Origin: Limnomonas spitsbergensis
Taxonomy: Eukaryota; Chlorophyta; Chlorophyceae; Chlamydomonadales
Length of the DNA: 64,000 bases
Direction: 5' to 3'
Assembly: GCA_037349105.1 (NCBI GenBank)
Contig: JAYJMM010000016.1
Location: 1,178,001-1,242,000, forward strand
Shown: positions 56,401-64,000 of the stretch, piece by piece
Numbering within the stretch: position 1 is the first letter of the stretch
Layout: every line of letters begins with the position of its first letter
Made by a program: the position numbers and the translations under genes
Notes under the pieces: generated by a model
The model's input: the letters and a program-made list of their open reading frames with translations, nothing else
What the model was told of the DNA's origin: nothing
The model's database searches: none

Positions 56401-59400
56401 CAATTAACCTGTTCCCAAGATAGGGATTGGAGCCGACCACAGACCGTAACAAATCATCTGCCGTCAGTCGACCGTTCGCCATCGTCTCAAATTACCTCAG
56501 TCGGCAGGCTGAACCGGAGGGCGCAAACAAGGCGTGCAGGTCATCCCCTGGCATTAGACCGTGGTGGTCAGTGATGAGATTAAATAGCGCCCCTTCGACT
56601 CCGGGTCATGTCGATGATAACCACAAATCGCCAAGGGCGGGGACAGCAGCCTGGTACGAGAGACACGGGCGACCCTGGTTCGACGCCTTTTAATGTACAA
56701 AGAGGATCGCTTCTAAAAAAGGCTCTCCTGGATCACACTGCAGAAAGTTTGAAACCATCTTTTGTTGGTTTTAATAAAGGCAGCCAGACAGAAATCCCAA
56801 TCAAGCAAAGACATGAGTCCAGGTGCCCCTCGGATGCCTTTGCAGTGTGCAAAGCTTGACACCCCCCGGATAGGCGTGTCACCTCGTGGGGTGCAAATAC
56901 CACCTCCTCTCCCTCCCACCCAGGCCTGCCTCCTCGAGTGGCCCCCAGCTGCCCTGGGCTTGCATGCTTTCCAGTCAAACCTGAGGGCGGCCAGTGGCAT
57001 TCCCAGTCACGTCTTTGTTGTGTTCGGGGCCTGCCTTGCTGGACCCGGGTGGCGGCGGCACGCTGTCGGAGCTGGGCCCTTGAGAGCGTCCGCATGCTGT
57101 CTCTATAACCTCCCTCACGCATTGCACACTCCCTGACCTCCCTGCTCTGTCAATTTTCAGGTCTTAAGCCTTCCACGGCAGCCGTGGCGGCAGCAGTGGA
57201 TTCGACGTGACCGGCCGCTATGACAAAAGGCGAATCCCCTCGCTGCCCAAGGGGGTCGCGGAGCTGCATCTGGACCCACCGTCCGGGGTGTAACCGGCGT
57301 GAAAGCTGTCCGTCCGTCCGTGTGCAATGCCTGGTCTCAGTAACAGCAGGCCCTAGGGTGGCCGCCTCTCACAGGGGTAACTTCGGCCATGCATAGTGCC
57401 GCTACCCAGCAGGCGCCCCCTCGGCTGCCGCGGCTAGCTCAGCCTTAGTCAGCCGGCAGCTATGGCAGCGATCTGATGCAGCTGTACCTCGCAAGCACCC
57501 AGGCAGGGAGCTAGGCGGCAGCTGCCGTTTCTTTCATGCGGAAGATGGTGCTGTTTTCTTTGGAGCCGTAAGGTGAGGTGTAAGGCGGGCGGCGGGAGGC
57601 CATGTATATGAGATGGGGGTGGTGGACGAGAAATAAGTGGCCACTGGGATATCATGTTGCCATGTACAGTCCACCTTCACCCATCTGCCTGCATGGCATT
57701 CCTGATGGCACCCATGCATCTCCATGCGTGCACAATTGCACACCTAACTTCACCTGTTCATCTCCATGCGGCATGCAAGCCCTGGCAGCAATGTCACTCA
57801 CAAAGATATATTAAACTGTGAGCTTGTCCAGGTGAGGTCGGGTCAATGTCAGGACTGGGAAAACAGGTCAAAGCAGGACTGTCACACAAACAGAAGCGCT
57901 GCAAAACAGGTATTGATAGCAAAACTGAGGTGTAAAAGCCCTGAGGACGTCGCCTAGAGAACCCCCGTAGAACTTCTGCGTCAAGGTGCTCTGAAATAGT
58001 GAAATCAGGGGGTGAAATGTTTATTTTGCAAGGACGGACCATCAGAGCCAATTAACCTGTTCCCAAGATAGGGATTGGAGCCGACCACAGACCGTAACAA
58101 ATCATCTGCCGTCAGTCGACCGTTCGCCATCGTCTCAAATTACCTCAGTCGGCAGGCTGAACCGGAGGGCGCAAACAAGGCGTGCAGGTCATCCCCTGGC
58201 ATTAGACCGTGGTGGTCAGTGATGAGATTAAATAGCGCCCCTTCGACTCATGGTCATGTCGATGATAACCACAAATCGCCAAGGGCGGGGACAGCAGCCT
58301 GGTACGAGAGACACGGGCGACCCTGGTTCGACGCCTTTTAATGTTCAAAGAGGATCGCTTCTTAAAAAGGCTCTCCTAAATCACACTGCAGAAAGTTTGA
58401 AACCATCTTTTGTTGGTTATAATAAAGGCAGCCAGACAGAAATCCCAATCAAGCAAAGACATGAGTCCAGGTGCCCCTCGGATGCCTTTGCAGTGTGCAA
58501 AGCTTGACACCCCCCGGATAGGCGTGTCACCTCGTGGGGTGCAAATACCACCTCCTCTCCCTCCCACCCAGGCCTGCCTCCTCGAGTGGCCCCCAGCTGC
58601 CCTGGGCTTGCATGCTTTCCAGTCAAACCTGAGGGCGGCCAGTGGCATTCCCAGTCACGTCTTTGTTGTGTTCGGGGCCTGCCTTGCTGGACCCGGGTGG
58701 CGGCGGCACGCTGTCGGAGCTGGGCCCTTGAGAGCGTCCGCATGCTGTCTCTATAACCTCCCTCACGCATTGCACACTCCCTGACCTCCCTGCTCTGTCA
58801 ATTTTCAGGTCTTAAGCCTTCCACGGCAGCGGTGGCGGCAGCAGTGGATTCGACGTGACCGGCCGCTATGACAAAAGGCGAATCCCCTCGCTGCCCAAGG
58901 GGGTCGCGGAGCTGCATCTGGACCCACCGTCCGGGGTGTAACCGGCGTGAAAGCTGTCCGTCCGTCCGTGTGCAATGCCTGGTCTCAGTACCAGCAGGCC
59001 CTAGGGTGGCCGCCTCTCACAGGGGTAACTTCGGCCATGCATAGTGCCGCTACCCAGCAGGCGCCCCCTCGGCTGCCGCGGCTAGCTCAGCCTTAGTCAG
59101 CCGGCAGCTATGGCAGCGATCTGATGCAGCTGTACCTCGCAAGCACCCAGGCAGGGAGCTAGGCGGCAGCTGCCGTTTCTTTCATGCGGAAGATGGTGCT
59201 GTTTTCTTTGGAGCCGTAAGGTGAGGTGTAAGGCGGGCGGCGGGAGGCCATGTATATGAGATGGGGGTGGTGGACGAGAAATAAGTGGCCACTGGGATAT
59301 CATGTTGCCATGTACAGTCCACCTTCACCCATCTGCCTGCATGGCATTCCTGATGGCACCCATGCATCTCCATGCGTGCACAATTGCACACCTAACTTCA

Positions 59401-60022
59401 CCTGTTCATCTCCATGCGGCATGCAAGCCCTGGCAGCAATGTCACTCACAAAGATATATTAAACTGTGAGCTTGTCCAGGTGAGGTCGGGTCAATGTCAG
59501 GACTGGGAAAACAGGTCAAAGCAGGACTGTCACACAAACAGAAGCGCTGCAAAACAGGTATTGATAGCAAAACTGAGGTGTAAAAGCCCTGAGGACGTCG
59601 CCTAGAGAACCCCCGTAGAACTTCTGCGTCAAGGTGCTCTGAAATAGTGAAATCAGGGGGTGAAATGTTTATTTTGCAAGGACGGACCATCAGAGCCAAT
59701 TAACCTGTTCCCAAGATAGGGATTGGAGCCGACCACAGACCGTAACAAATCATCTGCCGTCAGTCGACCGTTCGCCATCGTCTCAAATTACCTCAGTCGG
59801 CAGGCTGAACCGGAGGGCGCAAACAAGGCGTGCAGGTCATCCCCTGGCATTAGACCGTGGTGGTCAGTGATGAGATTAAATAGCGCCCCTTCGACTCCGG
59901 GTCATGTCGATGATAACCACAAATCGCCAAGGGCGGGGACAGCAGCCTGGTACAAGAGACACGGGCGACCCTGGTTCGACACCTTTCAGTGTACAAAGAG
60001 GACCGCTTCTAAAAAAGGCTCA

Positions 60023-61462
60023 CATTGCAGAAAGTTTGAAACCAACTAAGAGATGATGACCAACCTGGCAGGATCGCAATTGACCGCCATTGCCACTCTC
60101 CTGGACATGCCTGCTAGTCCTGTGTATGGCTCGTGGAGCCTCTCCCTCCGCAGGAATGACGACAGAGCCAAGCCGCTTCTTCTATTTGCATGGGATTCCC
60201 CTCCCACCCACCATGTGACAATACTGGCCATCACGTTGTCCTTCTCCTGGCCTCACAAATGTTGCCCCAATGCTTGCGCGCAGGTGGACTGGCCACCCCA
60301 GGGGGTGACTGACTTGAAGGACCATCAGACGGGGGTGCTGCTCAGGGGTGAGGAAGGGGGCTCCTGCTCAGGGTCAAGGAGGCTAGAGATGCCAGGTCCG
60401 GCGGTGGGAGTAGGGTGACCCGATGGCAGGTGGAGGGGAGCAAGGGGGCATTGTGCACAAGGCGGGTTAGGCTTGGGAGGGTTCATCCTTTGCTAGTTTG
60501 CTGGCCTGCGTGCTCTTGTCCAACTCCGCGCATCCGTTGGTTGGGCAGGCATACGCTGTTGCCCTGGTTTTAATAAAGGCAGCCAGACAGAAATCCCAAT
60601 CAAGCGAAGACATGAGTCCAGGTGCCCCTCGGATGCCTTTGCAGTGTGCAAAGCTTGACACCCCCCGGATAGGCGTTTCACCTCGTGGGGTGCAAATACC
60701 ACCTCCTCTCCCTCCCACCCAGGCCTGCCTCCTCGAGTGGCCCCCAGCTGCCCTGGGCTTGCATGCTTTCCAGTCAAACCTGAGGGCGGCCAGTGGCATT
60801 CCCAGTCACGTCTTTGTTGTGTTCGGGGCCTGCCTTGCTGGACCCGGGTGGCGGCGGCACGCTGTCGGAGCTGGGCCCTTGAGAGCGTCCGCATGCTGTC
60901 TCTATAACCTCCCTCACGCATTGTACGCTCCCTGCCCTCCCTGCCCTGTCAATTTTCAGGTCTAAAGCCTTCCACGGCAGCGGTGGCGGCAGCAGTGGAT
61001 TCGACGTGATGGGCCGCTATGACAAGAGGCTTACCCTCGCTGCCCAAGGGGGTTGCGGAGCTGCGTCTGGACCCACCGTCCGGGTGTAACCGGCGTGAAA
61101 CTGTCCGTCCGTCCGTGTGCAATGCCTGGTCTCAGTAACAGCAGGCCCTAGGTTGGCTGCCTCTCACAGGGGTAACTTCGGCCATGCATAGTGCCGCTAC
61201 CCAGCAGGCGCCCCCTCGGCTGCTGCGGCTGGCTCAGCCTTAGTCAGCCGGCAGCTATGGCAGCGATCTGATGCAGCTGTACCTCGCAAGCACCCCACAT
61301 TTCGAGGCAAGGAGCTAAGCGGCAGCTGCCGTTTCTTTCATGCGGAAGATGGTGCTGTTTTCTTTGGAGCCGTAAGGTGAGGTGTAAGGCGGGCGGCGGG
61401 AGGCCATGTATATGAGATGGGGGTGGTGGACGAGAAATAAGTGGCCACTGGGATATCATGTA
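60023..61462 (+). repeat. Terminal truncated unit 18 of the 1.65-kb array
   Basis: It carries the 521-bp segment at 60045-60565. It is the most diverged unit: CGTGATGGGC for CGTGACCGGC, AGGCTTACCC for AGGCGAATCCCC, loss of 9 bp before CATTGCAG, and GGTTGGCTGC for GGGTGGCCGC. Homology stops abruptly after GGGATATCATGT at 61462. Confidence 0.88.
60053..60418 (+). CDS. Uncertain 121-codon ORF in the 521-bp segment of array unit 18
   Basis: This is the twin of 31432-31797. It keeps the full frame, the VDWPPQGVTDLKDHQ segment and the GTGAGG donor-like site. Changes include S to L, V to I and M to R near the start. The segment occurs only in the two end units and not in units 2-17. Confidence 0.3.
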   Translation: MMTNLAGSQLTAIATLLDMPASPVYGSWSLSLRRNDDRAKPLLLFAWDSPPTHHVTILAITLSFSWPHKCCPNACAQVDWPPQGVTDLKDHQTGVLLRGEEGGSCSGSRRLEMPGPAVGVG

Positions 61463-61463
61463 G

Positions 61464-61548
61464 CTGGCTCAAAGAGCAGGATGCCATGCACAAGGACTTC
61501 GATGGGTATGAGACTATGAGGGCAGCAGGCTTCACTAGAAGTCTCTGA
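61464..61548 (+). other. Exon-like remnant at the right border of the array
   Basis: Immediately after the array end, CATGTAG is followed by an open frame reading WLKEQDAMHKDFDGYETM, RAAGFTRSL and then TGA (61546-61548). It looks like the last exon of an unknown gene cut by the array. The protein family is not recognised. Confidence 0.35.
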
Positions 61549-62690
61549 ACACAAGCTCTGGATGCAGTAGGAGGTAAAAGGGAGGTTGAGGGAGGTTGAG
61601 GAGGTTTGAGGGGGGTTAGGAGGTTCAGGAGGTGTAGGGGATTGGGTGTCCTGGCCCCCTGAGGGTACTGCCATGACCTCTAAAACGCATAACATCATCC
61701 AAGCTCAGCCTGTGGGCAGAAGATGACCCTCTCCCTTCCGTTTATGCAGATAACGTCCGTTACAGCAAGGCTGGTGGCAGCACATACTCCGCTTCTACAA
61801 CGCAGCAGTAGCACCAGCAGCACAGCAACACAGCCCCCTCATGGCAGCTGCCTTGGCGGCCGGCATGCAGCTCGCTGTCGCGCAGAGCATCCAAGGGCAC
61901 AGCTGGTTCAGGAATTGATTGGAGGACCTTGAGATAGGATTAGCTGTCCCCAAACTGTGTTCGACAGCGACTGCTCTACAGCCTCTTCCCGTAACAGAGG
62001 TAATTGCGCTAGTGGACGCAGCCTACGAGAGGGAGCAGCTGCAGGTCACCGGCCTAGGGGTTCCCAGAGACCCAGCCATGGAGCATAGGTCTGCGGCCGC
62101 CTGGTTTCAGCCTATAGCGGGCACCGTGATGGCGCAGGCAGGGAGCCGCACCAGCAAGAGGGAGTGTGCTTGTGTGTGCACAAACTGAAGGCTGTGGCTC
62201 GGCGCAATCAGCCCGGCCGCCCCTAGGGGTAGGCGCAGCGTTCAATAGCGTGACACACGCTGTTGTCTGCGATGTTGGTCAAGGGGAGGCAGCGAGCATG
62301 TGAAGGACGCATTACATACTGGCTTCCGATGCCCCTGCGTGCGAGATCACCTTAGGGAGCGGGGATGAGCAGGCCCCCCAGACGATAAGTACTGCAGACT
62401 TCCACGCTTTGTACCAGGGCAGGTTAGTGTGGGATGCTCTGACTTTTGTGGAGGATGTGGTAGCTTTTGCTGAGGCTTGGTCGTTTCAGAGGTCGGGGCT
62501 TCCTTTCTCCTCCTCACTTTCTTTCCCTAGCCATTTATGTGTCCCTTAGCATTGTCTTCTCTTTCCGGGTTTTCCTTACCCTCAGCCAAGTATGATTGAT
62601 TATTTCCTTCTTTTGGAAGGCTAGGATCTAGAAGGGCTAGGGTTTCTTCGGACTGCCTTCGCTTTGGGGATGATATTTGTGTTCTCCGTT
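61549..62690. other. Unassigned region with weak coding-like stretches
   Basis: A GGGAGGTTGAGGAGGTTTGA repeat lies at 61575-61640. Between 61740 and 61915 two overlapping forward frames look mildly protein-like: one is alanine-rich, with HILRFYNAAVAPAAQQHSPL and GHSWFRN before a stop. At 61985-62150 a frame reads PVTEVIALVDAAYEREQLQ. None was recognised. From 62500 the sequence becomes T/C-rich, and I see no gene. Confidence 0.35.
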
Positions 62691-62926
62691 TTTCGTCTGT
62701 TCCTTTCCTTTCTCCCCTAGCCTTTATGATGTTGTCCTCCCGACCAGACAGTCGGGCGCCCATGCGGCCGAGCCTTTGCAGCATGGCCCAGAGGTGTTAT
62801 GTTATTGACACGGGCGGCCCTACGGCCACTTACGGCCCGATCATTAACAACACAATAAAATCTCCTCACACATGACACATGCATCAGAATAAAATTTAGA
62901 GGGGGATGGGCCTCACCATCCGTACC

Positions 62927-63052
62927 TTAAAACTGCTTTCCCGAGGTGATGTTGAACTGGACCCCCTTGATGGCAAGGTACAGCGGCTGCTCCAGTCGGC
63001 TGCCATCATGCTGGGTCAGCTCCTGGAGTGTGACCTGCCTCAGAGGCACCAC
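62927..63052 (-). pseudogene. Cytochrome b5-like (MAPR family) heme-binding domain exon with in-frame stop
   Basis: On the minus strand, acceptor ACGGACAG is followed from 63052 downward by VTLQELTQHDGS, PLYLAIKGVQFN and ITSGKQF, then TAA at 62929-62927. The family pattern is FTxxEL..YDGS..PIYVAIKG.VFDVTSG..FYGPGG, so the identification is firm. MAPR proteins are membrane-anchored heme or sterol-binding proteins. The stop falls where the family has the Tyr of FYGPGG, just before GGTACGG, which could have been the donor. No following exon was found. It is probably a dead or captured fragment; a spliced gene using an unusual donor remains possible. Confidence 0.65.
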
Positions 63053-63164
63053 CTGTCCGTACAACAGGGAAGTGGTGGGGCAGGGGCAGGGTTATGGCTT
63101 GAGGGCCTACACCCTAACCAGAGCAGAGGCACCACCTGGCCAGAGGAAATATGTCCGTATGTTT

Positions 63165-63395
63165 GGGTGCTTTGGCTGCAATTTAGTTACATCAAGGCAA
63201 CAGGTTATCACGCGGGTGCTTCAGCTATAGTTCAGCTACATTACGACAGCATTGTATTTTGTAGGGTGTTTCAGCTACGAGTCAGCTACATCATGGCAGC
63301 GTTTCATTACTTGTGCTTCACTGTAATGCAGCTACATTATGGCAGCAGTCTATTGTTTCTGTCCTTAAGCTACGGTTCAGCTACATCATGGCCTT
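63165..63395 (+). repeat. About 55-bp repeat with CAGCTACATCATGGCAGC, inside the foldback element
   Basis: About four to five degenerate units carry TTCAGCTACAGTTCAGCTACATYATGGCAGC-like words (each piece under 20 bases in common), spaced about 50-60 bp. They make up the middle of the element. Confidence 0.7.
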
Positions 63396-64000
63396 GAGAA
63401 GTTGCTGGTGCGGCTCCCAGTATGCGTTCGCCGCAGGGCCTACAGCGAAGGCTGGAACCAAGCGCGGTGGGCGGCTGAAGACCTGTGATCGGTGGTAAGG
63501 TGCATGGTTTCTCCTCTGCCAATCGCTTCCAGTTGCGCTGGCTTGTAGGCTGCGCCCATCTTTGATGGCATGATGTATCTCGCACAGAGGCTGTCACAGC
63601 TGCCCTTGTGGCACACTGCCATGTGAAGTTTTTCCAGACCAACAGAGCATCACATTTGATGCATGGGACATGTGCCCCTATACCGGTACAAGCACCTTGC
63701 TACGGCTTCCAGGGCTTGGTGAAGTCGACAAAGGCCACATGCACCTTGCCACGGCTTTGAGCTGCCCGTTGTGCATGACCTGCATGCCTAATGAGGTAAA
63801 AGGCATGGAGCATGCTACGGCGGCGTGCCTGATGATCCGTGATGGCAGTGAGCATGCTCGCATACAGCCGCTCAGCCTGTAAATAACGTTACACCTCTGG
63901 GCCCGCTCAAAGCTCGGCCGCGTGGGCGCCCAACTGTTCAGATGGGAGAAAAACAAAGAATAAACTAAAAGGACGGAAGAGGGGGGGGAAAGGAACAAAA

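Larger units (their letters stand above)
31403..61462 (+). repeat. 18-unit tandem array, about 1.65 kb per unit
   Basis: Taking CACTGCAGAAAGTTTGAAAC as unit start, units begin at 31403, 33571, 35229, 36887, 38535, 40192, 41840, 43488, 45135, 46792, 48449, 50106, 51763, 53420, 55078, 56736, 58384 and 60023. Internal units are 1647-1658 bp and nearly identical. Length variants come from a 9-bp deletion (ACCCCACATTTCGAGG versus ACCCAGG) and a one-base T difference. Units 1 and 18 carry an extra 521 bp, and unit 18 is cut off at 61462. Each unit has small open frames on both strands, but none is a recognised gene. I found no match to rRNA, 5S or snRNA genes. An intact terminal-exon-like frame occurs once per unit. 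Confidence 0.96.
62690..64000. mobile_element. Inverted-repeat (foldback) element carrying a captured gene fragment, right end cut by the window
   Basis: The left end at 62744-62812 (GTCGGGCGCCCATGCGGCCG..CCCAGAGGTGTTATGTTATT) matches the reverse complement of 63880-63945 (GTTGGGCGCCCACGCGGCCG..CCCAGAGGTGTAACGTTATT). Both ends have pyrimidine-rich outer flanks when read outward. The ends are about 1.1 kb apart. The interior has no transposase but holds an exon of a cytochrome b5-like protein. The target duplication cannot be judged because the outer limits are unclear. Confidence 0.6.

Noticed and set aside
33389..60921. Dozens of 60-150 codon ORFs on both strands of each 1.65-kb unit
   Set aside because: They overlap on both strands, many need non-ATG starts, and they recur only because the units are near-identical. 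I kept only the two exon-like frames with splice context as low-confidence items.
31403..61462. Ribosomal DNA or 5S/snRNA tandem array
   Set aside because: I searched by eye for conserved 5S, 5.8S, 18S and U-snRNA words and found none in the unit.
62906..63397. 163-codon forward ORF starting MGLTIRTLKLL
   Set aside because: Its first third is the antisense shadow of the MAPR exon, and the rest is the CAGCTACATCATGG repeat.

Overview
The window reads as nuclear DNA of a eukaryote, most likely a green alga. The genes are split by many GT..AG introns. TGTAA, the usual green-algal poly(A) signal, follows the gene ends. Telomere-like CCCTAAA blocks are scattered through the introns. The two recognisable genes are a plant/algal-type calcium-dependent protein kinase (CDPK) and a plant-type purple acid phosphatase (PAP). 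The CCCTAAA form rather than CCCTAAAA argues weakly against Chlamydomonas itself. A prasinophyte or other non-Chlamydomonas chlorophyte is my guess; the species is not proven. I see no rRNA, tRNA, CRISPR array or bacterial-style operon.

Layout. (1) 1-1785: the 3' end of a CDPK gene, with three exons carrying EF-hands 2-4; the kinase domain lies upstream of the window. (2) 1786-3561: gene-free. (3) 3562-27757: one PAP gene. I rebuilt 17 exons with consistent splice phases; they total 1788 nt and give 595 codons plus a stop. All seven PAP metal-ligand residues are present. The gene is about 24 kb because nearly every intron holds its own tandem array. (4) 27758-31402: a decayed tandem array derived from the last PAP exon, then unassigned sequence and one small hypothetical ORF. 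(5) 31403-61462: an 18-unit tandem array, with about 1.65 kb per unit, filling almost half the window. Sixteen short units lie between two end units that carry an extra 521 bp. (6) 61463-64000: exon-like remnants and an inverted-repeat element enclosing a minus-strand exon of a cytochrome b5-like (MAPR) protein with an in-frame stop.

The most unusual signal is a recurring pattern that I call exon echoes. In the CDPK gene, at many PAP exons and at the MAPR exon, the intron beside an exon contains one to about five damaged tandem copies of that exon's edge, including the splice site. Spacing is commonly 108-130 bp. A second signal is a family of short (84-131 bp) hairpin-bearing insertions. Three copies are flanked by direct repeats of 15, 11 and 9 bp, and in two cases removing the insert restores the interrupted host repeat. 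The two genes have no evident functional link: one decodes calcium signals, the other is a secreted or vacuolar phosphate-releasing enzyme. They share a mode of intron growth.
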